From NCBI RefSeq assembly GCF_021155765.1, contig NC_060116.1, positions 3,906,001-3,970,000 on the forward strand: 64,000 nucleotides of DNA. The letters run 5' to 3'. A program made the position numbers and the translations under genes. This document shows, piece by piece, positions 33,397 to 46,449 of the stretch (positions are counted from its first letter, which is position 1; every line of letters begins with the position of its first letter). This DNA is from Diprion similis. Taxonomy: Eukaryota > Arthropoda > Insecta > Hymenoptera > Diprionidae. The notes under the pieces were generated by a model. The model did no database searches. It was not told where the DNA came from and was given only the letters and a program-made list of their open reading frames with translations.

Positions 33397-36300
33397 TCAT
33401 TGTACATCAACTTTGGCTGGGAATATCTTCAAAACAGTGGTACAGACTTGAACCGAGTTTATTGAGCAAGGTCAAACGGACAAAGTCTCTGCTTTCTGTA
33501 AGTGTCTCTGGAAATTATTCATCCTTCCCGGAGATATGACACCCTGGTTTCGGGCTTTCGTTGGCCGGGTAAATGAATCTCTTCTAGCACTCGCCGGCCT
33601 ACGGATACTTGGCGGCGATAACTTACCGCGAATCCTCATGCCGCATCAAGTTACTCTTATTGTTGAAGTCATATGCCATTCCAAAACCTTCAAAAACTCA
33701 AGTTTATCATCATTTTTATCCGCAAATATTCGAAAATAGCACGTCAATTTCCCATGATGAGGTGTGATACAGCGAAATTGATGTTTGATATTTCTCTTCT
33801 TGGATGTACAGTTTCACCTCATTAGAGTAATTTGTGGCCGATAAAAAAAAATACAAATCACCTACTTTTCAATGCACTAAAAAATGTATGAACTTGATCA
33901 AATCCGGAGAGATCCGCCTGGGAGACCTTCCTTACGAGACAAAAATTCTTGAACTCGATTCACCTAAAGTAAACGCTGAGTTTTCCTCTCTTGAATCCTC
34001 TGAATTAACGTTTGTTTGGCGAGGAAATAAGCTTTTGGAATAAATGGTTGTGACTCACTTTTTCGGTTAACTTGGTGATTCGGTCTGTCGGCGGCTCCGC
34101 GTACTCGGCAATGACAGGACACGCGACAGACTGCTTGATGATATTTTTTTCCCATCATTGTCGTTGACATTATAAATGATAATCGAAAGGCTGTTGATTG
34201 ATTCGACTCCAAGTTCAGACCCAGAACAACAACAAGACGTTTATTCAAAATAGTGAGTTGAACACAGTAAAAAAAATGAATTCGAATCCTTAGTTAAGAA
34301 TAAAAATAAATGCAGTTATTTGAAAATGTATCAATTGACGAATGACAAAGTGAGAGATTATTAATCTAAATTCGTTTCTATCTGCACACTTGCCACTTTG
34401 CGATTGGTTCTTCCCAATTTAAAGAAAGTTTTTTGTGCAAGCGCTCACCTACGACTTATATCGCAAACTTACGCTCCGTAAAAAAAAAATTACTTAGCGT
34501 TCTTGGTACACGATCTACTGTCATTTCTGACCTCACTGTAATGGTCACTTAATTGACCTGAAACGCGGGACAGAAGTGATGTAGGATTCTTTAGTGTGCT
34601 TTTCCAGACATTTCCGGGGGAAAAGTTTTTATTTGCCGCTCATTTGTGGGATATAAGCAGCACTTTCGTCTTGCTAACGGGGTAACCACTTTTCACGTCA
34701 ATAAAGTGACTAAATCACATATGAACACGAGAATTAAGCCGATTATTCCCTCGCTTCACTCAGACAATAAACCAGGCCCTGGAAATAACCTTCGACTTCA
34801 TTCCCTTGTCACATAATGCACTATATCGTTGAATAAGAGTGGGCGCAGATACATAATAGAGCCGCCTGGTTGTCTACGGCGTGGATAGTGAGATGTTCGT
34901 GTGGCCGTGTAGAGATTTCGGCGTCGACTATAAGCGTGTGCATGTGTCGAATCAACCATTGTTCCGAATTTTTGGCATCGTTGAAAGGAAGAATTCACGG
35001 CTCCCGCGGTTTAAATTTAAGGGATTACTGAATCGAGGCAGGTGTACATGTGTGTGCTGGAATTCATAACGCCACGATCGTTAATATAGTGGTGGCAGCG
35101 TGAACTGAAGAATATCCTTGTGAAAGTGCTGCGTTTCGATTTTATGATTCCTTGATCAAGAATGAAGGTATTTTAACGAATTCAGGTGTGTTATAACGAT
35201 TGTGTCTGACATGTGTGTGGGACATATTGTAAAGACTTATGAACCACCGAATAAAAGTGTATTTGAAGAAAATTTAAAGTTGTGTTTGATTGTGACCACG
35301 GATCCCTAAACTATGAACCCGATCAGTCAGTGATGTAATAGGTCCTTGGTGACCTGACTCTGAGGGCGTCGACGGTTGTCGTGTGCCTGTAGTGTTTGAA
35401 ATATTGAAATACCGTACAGACTAAAGAGAATAGAAACAGTCTATGCACCCGACACACTGAGAAAGGCAACCGGAATTACTATCCGTCATATTCAGATCGA
35501 ACACCGCACTAACCAAATAAATCTCCGCTGACGAGGACAGGTTCAACGAGTTTTATTAACGTTCGTACAATTTTCAGTTTCTCAGACAAAATGTCGACAC
35601 CTGTGCGTCGTATGGCTTGTCAGGTAGCAGCAAGCAACTTGGCGGCTGTGGTGTTTGGAGGACTGATGTTCACTTACGTAAGACTGAATTGTAACAGATA
35701 AAAATCTATGTGGCGACGAAAGTTGCATGTCTGTTAGCTCTAAGACCTGATAAAATATTTGTTTTCATGTTATGGATTTATAGAAGTGGAGGTCATTTGC
35801 ATTATTCGACTTCGGCATGTTGCTTCTATTCATGTTCTTCGCCTTGACTCAGCTGTTTTTGTATGCTTGGCCTGCGGACTACTTAATTCGATCGGTAATT
35901 GACTTCAGTTTCTCTCGTTCAATTCTTTTAGTGACGTTTGCCGAAATTCAAGTTTTTTACCTAATGCTCGTTAGATTAGAACTAATCGCTATCGTGCGTT
36001 AGCGATCCTCGTTAAGATGATTTCTAAACATGAACCAAAGCTGGCTCAGTGTCGGCAAAGGAAGGTTGTATACCGGGTTCGAACTAGCATTAGCTTTTTC
36101 GCTGGCACTGGTACCCAAGATATGGAAAATCGCTGACCCAGCGGCGGTAAACAACGTTTGAATATGGTACTGACAATGAGCCAGGTATGGCCTGTATTAC
36201 CAACGTCGGCAAACGCTTCACGGGCACCCGTCATGCATTGAGTCTCACGTGCTTAATGAACGCCCTTGTTGCGTACAAATGCTGCGAAAGAAAACTTGCG

Positions 36301-37732
36301 AATATGTTGCCGCTAGCGGTGACCACCACGTAGCCCGAGTCAGCACTTTCACCAGATATTCTCAGTATAATGCCGATAATGATATGCATATCATTTCAAT
36401 AACCTCTTTAGTACGTATTTCTATCTTAGTTATCCTAAACTGCCCTTCGATTTTGAAAAAACTTGATTCCTTTATGTATTTATTTTCGTTTCAGTTGTAA
36501 ACGAGTATAATTCTAGTCAAGAAAATTTATCAAATGACAGGGAATTTTTATATCAATATTTGTGACCAAACTTAGAGTTGTATCATCGAACCGTCCATCG
36601 TTCGTCCGTCATTCATTGGTACTACGTATATACGTTACAAATATGTACACTAGAAACACCTTTGTGTCATTTATTCTACCTACGCCATACTCCCTCGAAT
36701 ATTTTTGTGATATTTTGTTCTACTTGGTCTACAATACTTGGAGAAAGTTTCAGCTGGAACTTTTGTTCAGCATTTTACAACTTACTCAAACTATTGTGTC
36801 ACCCTTATCCACACTTTCGCAAGGCATTCATATCGATAATAATATTTTGTGTCTTCCAAAGAGCCTACGAGTATCAGAAAGCGTTTTGCATAGCCAGTGG
36901 ATGGAAAAATCGCCGCAGACGCGCAAGTCGTTAATCTTTATGATGCAGAGGGCCACTGACCCATTAGTCATCAAAGTGGACGGCCTACTTCCGGTTTTGA
37001 ATCTGGAAATGTTTGGAAGTGTACGTTTTTGATGAGCCTACAACATACTCACTTTTTCAGAAAACTGCTCAACTTATTAATATTGTTTTACAGGCGTTGT
37101 CGACCAGTTTCTCGTACATCGCAACGCTGCTAACGATTTTCGGCAACTGAACAAGAAAGCAAAAATTTGCCGGGACGTGAAGAGTTTGTTTTATCAAAAA
37201 AGGTATCCTACTTCCCGCATGTGGGCCAGTTTATTGCGTTCCATCGAGCAATTGGGTTTTGAAAATTTGACACGTCTGTCATTTTCACATCATATTCTAC
37301 GTGATCAAAGGATGACGGCGTAAGATATAATGCAAAAAGCAGACTTATCCAATTTTTTATACCTGTTTGTACGGTAAGAATTCATAGACCGGCCTGTATA
37401 TTTTAAAGATATTCTTCAATGACACATATGAGGTGATTGTGAAATATATAAGGTATGAATTCAACGTACGTATATGTGATTGCAGTAATTTGAAATTTTC
37501 AGCCATACAATGAACGAATTATCAAAACAACAATAAATAATATTGAGTTGAGCCAAAAACTTTCATATTGATCATATATATGGTGATATACTGAGACGTT
37601 TTACGAGAGAAATACTACGAAAAATGACCTGCTCGTAGCGTGTGCAATTCAACTTGCCTAATTTAGATCAGCCGACATCCATGCTTGCAGCCTGAAGCAA
37701 ACCATCACCGATAAAAACAAATCATCTAGAAT
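33397..37732. repeat. Segmental duplication, copy 2 (receptor B block)
   Basis: Collinear with 2428-6961. The part 33397-35577 lies in intron 2 of receptor B and is unusually well kept for intron sequence; the rest covers exons 3-6 and the 3' flank. Downstream of 37732 the copies differ completely, marking the right breakpoint. Confidence 0.9.
35578..37150 (+). CDS. Odorant receptor B, exons 3-6
   Basis: Exons 35578-35677, 35784-35894, 36862-37020 and 37094-37150 (TGA) complete receptor B. Joined to exons 1-2 they give 1,128 coding bases, 375 residues, the family's usual size. Landmarks: 'ALTQLFLYAWPADYLIRS' at the TM6 end, 'VLHSQWMEKSP', 'LIFMMQRATDPLVIKVDGLL', 'LNLEMFGS' and the TM7 end 'TSFSYIATLLTIFGN'. 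Every splice site is GT-AG and every frame is intact. Against receptor A the exons differ by scattered, often silent changes. A 5.4-kb intron separates this block from exon 2; the link rests on phase and order, not on a transcript. Confidence 0.88.
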
Positions 37733-39639
37733 CGATTCGTTGAATAGTGTCAGTTAGCTAGAGGTTATGTAAGTAACTATCACGAAACGGGTATGACTAA
37801 GTCATGTTCATTGTAAATAATGATGTATAAATAATGAATATCAACTGCCGTATTAAAACCATGCCATCAATCTGCGAACGGTCATGTTTTTAACTTCGGG
37901 GTTGGAGCTGAATGAAGACTCATGTGGATTTTCTTAAGGTTCATGATTTTGAGCTTTATCATAACATAACCTTTTTCCGATGGAAAAAATTATACCTCAG
38001 ATTACTAATTTATCACTTGGCGTAATTTGATAAATTCGAAATTGGCGTTCGCAACCTTGTATTAGGTTGATGCTGGTTTTGATCAACGGAATTTCAATAA
38101 ACACATGTCGCGTCACGCCGTGAGGTAAAACACATAGCAACCATAACCTCTCGTGGCTTACGGTGTAACCGCGATCTACTATTCATCGTTCACTCTACCT
38201 ACTGTGATACTGATAACGTTTTCACGAAGTTGACCACGCATATAACTTGAAGGACAATCAGGTCATTTAAAAAAAAAATTCGGTATAAGACATTGAGAAA
38301 GAGTAATAACGACAAGTTTAGTAAATGCGTCCGTGTCATGGGTAATTTCATTCAGAATGTTTGCTGTACAAAATGAGTTTTGAACTAGTGAACAATGGTG
38401 TATGCACTTGTTTGAAAATATATATTGCATGTATTTCAAATGCATATATCTACGTTGTTATAGTGAAGGTAATATATGTACGTTGAACAAACGTTGTAAA
38501 CTATTTGAGTTTACCATATAAACCTGGCATATGCGTATAACACGAAACTGTAACAATGGACACTAGATTTTAACTTATAAACGACAGGGCGATGTACCTA
38601 GGCTTGAGACTCATTGAGTATATTTCTGATGAGTGAAATAGAAGGTTATTGTGAAAAAAGACCTACGAAAGCCATTGCACCCGTCCGACCGATTCACATT
38701 GTTAATTAAATTTGACAATCAATATATGAATAATACCAAACTGCAAACTAGATTCATTTATCATAAACAGGATATATTTGTTGGCTGTGTTCCGGGGTGG
38801 ATCATTGCAATCACAACGAGCGACTATCGATGACCGCATCCACACTCAGCCGTGATGTTATTACGGCTTGTTTCGGGTTCGTAACCCACCGAATCCGCAC
38901 ATGTCCGAATCTGGATAAGAGGACGTAAGAGGAAGTTGCATTAAGCAGTTGAATGTTTAAGTACACAATTGATTTATTGTGAAAGATATGGATAGTACAG
39001 TGAAAAGATGTGAAGGAGGAAAAAGTGAAGAGAGGTGATTTTGGATGTTGGCCGAATGAGCGATGACTTGAGTGTACCTATATAGAGAGGATGCAAGGTA
39101 CTGGCTAGTTACCGTTTAGGAGTGGAGGGAGCATACTACTGACTCGGTGAAGATGAGGAGAGGATACACCCTGTATAATTACTATACGAATGTGGGAGAA
39201 GAAATATGAGATCTGGAAGACGTATCAAACAACTGTTCATCTTACCTTTTTTCAGCTTTTTCTTTCATTATTAGAATAAAATTGATAACATAACAACTTA
39301 TGAGTACAGATTTGAATTCGTTCGATTTACAGTTTATATTTAAATTTGTAATCCTCGTTGTATTTTTAAATCGGAGATGTTTACGTGGAATAAAAGTGCG
39401 TACTTATGTTCATAATAATAGACCTCTTTTTTTTTAATTTTCAATTTGAACTATGCATTGTAACACTTCAATTAGTAAGACTGTAACAACGGTAACGTAA
39501 CACATATCTTGATGAGTCCTAACGCGAAAACCCTCCCCGGGCACGTGTGACCCTGATGTTCCGGAAAAGCGGACTCAAAACCTACGTCAAGTTAAGCTAA
39601 CTATTTAAGTTAATTTTTACGGCACGGGCATTGAAGAGT
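37733..39639. other. Intergenic stretch, no gene seen
   Basis: AT-rich DNA with short random frames. The segment 38,990-39,240 resembles 22,540-22,790 in places ('tactggctagtta' context) and contains 'ctatatagagagga', so it may be a diverged interspersed repeat or solo LTR. Confidence 0.4.
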
Positions 39640-39790
39640 CCACTTTTTGTGGCAGTTTTCGGTCCGTAAAGTGACGCTTAATACGGCAGCGAACAAAGTT
39701 GCGGAATGAAGTCTTTATTCCGCAGTTTTGATACGCAGTTCGAAGTGCGCATCCCAAACTGCCGAATAAAGTAGCTTTGTCGAACAGATT
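39640..39790. repeat. Weak foldback centred at ~39,712
   Basis: GCGGAAT (39701-39707) and ATTCCGC (39717-39723) form a perfect core. Outward, the flanks 'aacaaagtt' and 'agttttg', then 'ggcag' and 'ctgcc', pair loosely. Old MITE or chance. Confidence 0.35.
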
Positions 39791-39846
39791 GCGACATAAC
39801 CTCACTCTTCGTTTTGCTTTTCAATGCCCATATGGTAAAAAATATT

Positions 39847-39978
39847 GTATGCGGCATGCCCGTAAACCGTTTATTGGCTCGGATAATTTCAGTACTCGCT
39901 TCCGGCTCGCCTTCAGCGCGGTCTGGAAATCTTTATCCTTGCCAAAAAAACAAACGGTTCACGGGCATGCCACATGCA
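39847..39978. repeat. Foldback/MITE-like hairpin
   Basis: Left arm 39848-39878 and right arm 39941-39978 share GGCATGCCCGT(A/G)AACCGTTT in inverted orientation. Inside, 'ggataatttcag' and 'ctggaaatctttatcc' extend the pairing, so the ~130-bp unit can fold into one long stem. Confidence 0.65.
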
Positions 39979-40149
39979 TAGCTCTTTTTTTCTTTTCCTC
40001 TCTTACTGTATGAGGCATGTGTCCCGAGCTGCGAACACCATCAACGAGGTCAACTACCGCAGTATGCCGTCAACAAAGACGACTATCGCCACGAGTGACG
40101 ACGAGGACCATCGCCGACGTATGACCTGGACCTGAGCGAGGGAGCACCG

Positions 40150-40296
40150 AGAGTCGCACGAGTGCTCAGGCGAATAGAACACCACTCCGACGCTACAATA
40201 AATGCCTTTTTTGACTCTGGTATAGGGTCAGTAGTTGAAACCATAAATCAACTTCCGGAGGGAAAAGATTTCTCGGCCAGGTGCCGAATCATCATA
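40150..40296 (+). pseudogene. TFIIS N-terminal (LW) domain-like fragment
   Basis: The frame reads 'RVARVLRRIEHH', then 'FFDSGIGSVVETINQLPEGK', then 'FSARCRIII'. This matches the helical N-terminal domain of TFIIS/elongin A/Med26-type proteins, where a leucine-rich helix is followed by (T/S)-G-I-G, V, and an A-x-x-L-x-x-K-W-K end. Here the final K-W-K part is lost at about 40,297, fitting a frameshift or decay. Upstream codons back to ~40,020 are charged and Thr/Asp-rich but contain stops. It has no ATG and no splice context, so a dead retrocopy or transposon-captured piece is likely. Confidence 0.45.
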
Positions 40297-40428
40297 AAAA
40301 TATCGCACGGCCGCTGGATGCCTAGATGCGACGGCGTTCAGACGTTATCGATGACTCACCGGTCTGGTGCCGGACTACTCCACGGCCTACTTTGCGATGC
40401 CACAGCTAGCCAAAAAATGCCAACGTGA

Positions 40429-43400
40429 CGAAAAAGGCGTTCTCGTGGATCACGGACGTAAGGCATAAAACCAGGATGGTGAAGCTACGCCGCCCTGCCG
40501 TGAGGGAAGCTGTCGGACGGGTTTGAGGGTGTTAGCAGTTTTAGGGATTATCATCCGAGGAACGAACCACGTCGGTAAATGAAGTTTTTCATAACCAACA
40601 ACCATCGCGTGCAAAACGTGGGTAACATACCGTCCTTATTGTGAAATTGAAAACTTGAGAAAATCTCGCACGAGAAATATATACGCCAAAATTATACGAC
40701 GGAAAATAAATATCAATCAAATACACGAAAGCGTATCATTTATATTTACCTGAATAATTCAAATCTGTTATAGGCGACGTCAGCATCTCTCAGATGCGCG
40801 ATTTATTTATTCAAAGTTTTTTTCAAAATCAACTTTGACCTGCAAATATTTTCGAAAAAATTTTGAACCACTTCATGTTTGGTTCCTATCTTTTCGAGAA
40901 TATTCCAATGAAGAATTTTGTGATTTTTTGGGCAGTTTTAAAATTATGAATCAAAAAAATTCAGTGTCACAAAGTTTTGAGATATTCAAAAAATTATGAA
41001 ACACTTTTCGCTTCAATAGATACACGTTGAAAGTATGTAGAATGCTGAACCTGTTTTTTGAGTTTTTCCCAAGATTTTGCCGTGGTAATTGGGTTATAAC
41101 TGAAAAAAATTACGCAGGTGCTTCAATAAATGTAAGAATGAATAATGAAAATGAATTTCTGCGCTACCTCCGTCAAAAACTTGACTACTTTATAGTTTTC
41201 GAACGCACTTGTGCTTGCAAGGTGACTTTTACGCACTGGTGCTTATAAAAACTACACAGAATTCTCGTTTTTGACAGGAGATTGCACAGAATGCATGTGA
41301 AAAATCAGGGACTTCTTGATTCGTGTGGCACTACACACTTATCACGAGATCTCTATTTTAAGTGCACTTGCCACGAAAATAACTATTATCATGAGGTTCG
41401 TTGCAAATTAATTGGTATTATGAATAAAAGTCTTGTGAATTTATTTCAAATTTTAATAAGGTATTAAACCTTGTCCTCCATTATTACAACTTTTTGTGAA
41501 TGTGCCGAAAAATAGCTAAAAACATTTATTTTACTTCCTGCACAATATTGACGTGCTTATCAAACCATATTTTCTATCTCAATTATTTGAATGCCCAACA
41601 TTTTTGAGATTCAAATATTAGCGCGCTGAGCTCGATGACAGTTTAAGCACGGTGTGGATGAGTAGGTGGAAGAATAAGGATAAGTAGCTTTGACTAGGCA
41701 CTCTGCGAGATGACGCCCGATATGTAACACATATTCCTCGTAGCAGTATAGTCTCGACATTTGATTTTCACAATTTTATACTAATTTATTCGTTATACAC
41801 GCAATTATTCTAGTCGATCAACAGTATGATATTTTAAGAATCACAATGAACAATCAAATGGCCATAAATCATCAAATATAAACTATCTACGAAACGAATG
41901 TATTATTGGAATAACGATCTGACGAGATACGTATTGTAACGAAATTATTCAAAGATATATCTATCCAAGGAATCTGTGTGGTTAAATTTGAAGATAAGGT
42001 ACAAACTGTGATTGTATTTGTTATTTACTGTTTAAATGGCTAGAAATTTCGTCACACATTGATCATTGACAATTCATGATTCTTCAAAGTCCTGAAAAAA
42101 CGGAAAAAAATCTTTTTTTCGCAGAGCAAATTTGGAAATGTTCAGAATTACATTCTTAATATCATTGAAAAATCAACGGTTTTTTTTCAGTCACTGATTT
42201 TCAAGGAAAATAATCCGTTGGCTTTCAAATCACTAGATCCTGTTTCTAAAGCAACGTTGTCCGTAAAGTCAATTTTTATCCTGTCAGCTTAAACCACTAC
42301 ATACCTACATGTGTGAAGACGGTTCGAAATTGTAGTTGACATGAAACTTTATTAGCACGAAATGATACTTTCACTTGAACTGTTGCATCGCTACTTCTTC
42401 GTAATACATATTGATACTCTGCGATTCCGCATCACAGGAAGTTGAAGCGAGCATATCTAGCTACACCTTGAACTGTTGCCCATTTATTCAATTTCAAGAA
42501 GTTAGAATTGACTATATAATTGTCACGTGTCCAAAAGTGCGAGTTGAAACAGTTGAATAGGCTATTCCAAAAGAGATATGTGGTTTGGAGCCACCTGCCT
42601 TTTATGCATAGCAAATCCTGTGCAGTCATAATTCAACATGCAGATCACTTTGTCACACACTGTAATCATCCTTATCATACAAAAATATAACAGTTTTTGG
42701 AATATTCATTACGAGTGCGCGTAATAGATTTTTATTATTGTTGAGTGAAAAGCGTGTCAACCTAAAAAGTACAGACATGTGGCTTTAGAATCTGATATAG
42801 ATGTCAAAATAGGTTGAATGATTGATTGCAAAATCTCTCGAAAGCATGGAGTCGTCTGTGTCGAATGACCTATGCTCATTGTTGTAAAGAATTATCAATG
42901 CTAGTTACTACCAGCGATATTTCGGAAACATGTATTAGCTTGAAAAACTATGCAGAAGATCTGAGAAACGTCAGAAACCTGCACTTCGAATATTGCTCAC
43001 ACCTTGACTGAAGCTTTTGGAATTTGAAATTTTTGCAAATCTCGAAACTCAGCTTCCATGAGTTTAGATGTGGAAATACATGATTTTTGGAACGGGCGTA
43101 GTGAGGCAAAGAACTGTAGCCCAAAATTTGCCAGGAAAGCGGAACTATTTCATCACGCTGTCGTGACACACAATATCCTGAGTAGAGTATATTCGACAGT
43201 TCTGGATTCTAGTTTCAATTTCCACCGGCAGGAGGCGTGACCTCCCTGCCTAACGGACGACAGTTAGTGTTACCTATGAGCGCGCTCGATACCAGCGGCG
43301 TCCCCCATATCAATAAATCGGTTGGAGTGGAAAAACGTTGGACCTACTGGAAAAATGACAGGAAATGCGACGTTTCAGGTGATGCCGACAATGAACACGA

Positions 43401-43949
43401 TGAGTATGGCAACGTGAAGAAATCAGTGCGTAGAAAATTTTCTCTCAAATGCCAGATGCCGTGGTTTGAATAGATACTTCGGAGTATGCGATTCATTGAA
43501 AATTCTACGAAAAAATGCTCAATGCTAGTTACGGCTTCAACATTCGTCGCGCTACTAGGAGCTATTCGGCGCAGGAAGGCAGCGATCAACGTCAAAAACC
43601 AGGATGAAAGATGTCTTTTGTGAACCGTTACCGCGCCTCCTCACCCGGTGCAGCCATCAACGCTAGCCAGACGCATAGTTACCGCATATATTCCAAAATT
43701 TAATTGCACAGGTGTCCGATTCCCCGCTACTCTGCACGATACGGAAGAGTTCGAAAAAGTGAATAATTTACGGATCAATGAATATGCAATATAATCTAAA
43801 ACTTTTTACATCATGCAAAATCCGAGAAACGCGTCATCGTGCCACTTTGATTAGGTAATAAAGCGCACAGGGCAAACGTTGAATTCATCTTATAATGGGA
43901 AAGTAATAATTGTCCTGAGCGTGATATAACCCGCGAACTCACACAAAGA
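40429..43949. other. Intergenic stretch flanking the satellite
   Basis: No gene, transposon end or strong repeat recognised. Frames at 42826-43011 and 43237-43473 are open but show no family pattern and no splice context. Confidence 0.4.
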
Positions 43950-44600
43950 TTCTACTTTGCTTGGATCAAGAATCTTTCACGATTGGTTAGCACACAATTG
44001 TCTGATCATGATAGTGAACTGTTTTTATGCAATGGATGCCTATGCCACTTTGCCGTAAAATATTCCCACAACCACCGTCAGCAAAATTGTATAATAATGA
44101 ATAAAGACGTCTTTTCTGAGTTTCAAGGGGTCTGATATGTGTGAAAGGCATCGTACAAATCAATTCTGAGACAGAAGATTTTTCACCTGAAACGAAAGTA
44201 AGGCCAACCCCTTTGCATTTTTGGTAAAACTGGAATATTCTGAAAAATACGAAAATCATTCTATTGATAGTCTATTTCGGCGTGATTTTGCATGAGAAAT
44301 CCATGAGGCAGAGTCATAATACGCTGCAAGCAACCGTACGAAAGTTGCAGCAAAAAACCGGAAGACCTATGATCTCCATTTTTTCGCTGAAGATCCGTGC
44401 GTCGTGATTACTCTGCTATTGATCCTAAGCTCTGTTTGCTGTGTTTTATGATTTTCTGGGCGTCCAATTAATCCGGAGAGGGTTATACGAATCGATTTCG
44501 AGACAAAGAGTTTTCGCCTCCAATAATCACGCAGAAAGTGAGGCCAACTTCTTTGGATTTTTAGCGGAAATTTCGACGACTTCGAAAAGTGCTGCAATTA
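43950..44600. repeat. Decayed satellite monomers at array edge
   Basis: About two diverged monomers precede the clean array. Recognisable anchors include 'cgtacaaatcaattctgagacagaag' (44,153; clean form 'catacaaatcgattccgagacgacaaa'), 'ggccaacccctttgcattttt' (44,203) and 'gggcgtccaattaatccggagagggt' (44,459). The one nearer the array is closer to consensus, the outer one has indels. Confidence 0.75.
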
Positions 44601-44640
44601 ACTTTTGAGGGCACTAATCCGACGTAATTTTGAGAGAGGA

Positions 44641-46449
44641 ATCGATTGATCGCAGTCCGAATGCGCTGCGAGCAACGGATCAAAAGTTAGAGCCAAAAAA
44701 CAAAAGACGTATTTTCTTAATTTTTCTGCTGCTGGTCTTTGCGTTGTAATTCCTCTGCTGTTGGTCCTACCCTTTTTTTCTGGTGTTTTCTGAGTTCCTG
44801 GGCGTCCAATTAATCTAAAAAGGGTCATACAAATCGATTCCGAGACGACAAATTCTCGGCTCCAAAAATGAATAAAAAAGGAAGGCTAACCCCTTTGGAT
44901 TTTTTGCGAAAATTTCGACGATTCTGAAAAGTGCTGAAATAAATTCCTTCAGGCACTATTCCGACGTAATTTTGCGAGATAAATCGATCGATCGCAGTCC
45001 GAATGCGCTGCGAGCAACGGATCAAAAGATAGAGCCAAAAAACGAAAGACGTATTTTCCTAATTTTTCTGCTGCCGGTCTTTGCGTTGTGATTTCTCTGC
45101 TGTTGGTCCTACGCTTTTTTTCTGGTGTTTTCTGAGTTCCTGGGCGTCCAATGAATCTAGAAAGGGTCATACAAATCGATTCCGAGACGACAAATTCTCG
45201 GCTCCAAAAATGACCAAAAAAGTAAGGCTAACCCCTTTGGATTTTTCGCGAAAATTTCGACGATTCTGAAAAGTGCTGAGATGAATTCCTTCAGGCACTA
45301 TTCCGACGTGATTTTGCGAGATAAATCGATTGATCGCAGTCCGAATGCGCTGCCAGCAACGGATCAAAAGTTAGAGCCAAAAAACGAAAGACGTATTTTC
45401 TTAATTTTTCTGCTGCTGGTCTTTGCGTTGTAATTTCTCTGCTGTTGGTCCTACGCTTTTTTTCTGGTGTTTTCTGAGTTCCTGGGCGTCCAATTAATCT
45501 AAAAAGGGTCATACAAATCGATTCCGAGACGACAAATTCTCGGCTCCAAAAATGAATAAAAAAGGAAGGCTAACCCCTTTGGATTTTTTGCGAAAATTTC
45601 GACGATTCTGAAAAGTGCTGAAATAAATTCCTTCAGGCACTATCCCGACGTAATTTCGCGAGAAAAATCGATTGATCGCAGTCCGAATGCGCTGCGAGCA
45701 ACGGATCAAAAGTTAGAGCCAAAAAACAAAAGACGTATTTTCTTAATTTTTCTGCTGCTGGTCTTTGCGTTGTAATTCCTCTGCTGTTGGTCCTACCCTT
45801 TTTTTCTGGTGTTTTCTGAGTTCCTGGGCGTCCAATTAATCTAAAAAGGGTCATACAAATCGATTCCGAGACGACAAATTCTCGGCTCCAAAAATGAATA
45901 AAAAAGGAAGGCTAACCCCTTTGGATTTTTTGCGAAAATTTCGACGATTCTGAAAAGTGCTGAAATAAATTCCTTCAGGCACTATTCCGACGTAATTTTG
46001 CGAGATAAATCGATCGATCGCAGTCCGAATGCGCTGCGAGCAACGGATCAAAAGATAGAGCCAAAAAACGAAAGACGTATTTTCCTAATTTTTCTGCTGC
46101 CGGTCTTTGCGTTGTGATTTCTCTGCTGTTGGTCCTACGCTTTTTTTCTGGTGTTTTCTGAGTTCCTGGGCGTCCAATGAATCTAGAAAGGGTCATACAA
46201 ATCGATTCCGAGACGACAAATTCTCGGCTCCAAAAATGACCAAAAAAGTAAGGCTAACCCCTTTGGATTTTTCGCGAAAATTTCGACGATTCTGAAAAGT
46301 GCTGAGATGAATTCCTTCAGGCACTATTCCGACGTGATTTTGCGAGATAAATCGATTGATCGCAGTCCGAATGCGCTGCCAGCAACGGATCAAAAGTTAG
46401 AGCCAAAAAACGAAAGACGTATTTTCTTAATTTTTCTGCTGCTGGTCTT
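44641..46449. repeat. Three-monomer block duplicated in tandem (1026 bp)
   Basis: 44641-45423 and 45667-46449 appear identical at an offset of 1026 bases (3 x 342). Both share private changes such as 'aacaaaagacg' and 'cctacccttttt'. This is a local unequal-exchange or amplification product within the array. Confidence 0.8.

Noticed and set aside
33834..34043. 69-residue plus-strand frame in the receptor B intron
   Set aside because: The copy at about 2,860-3,080 has two in-frame stops and no splice signals frame it.
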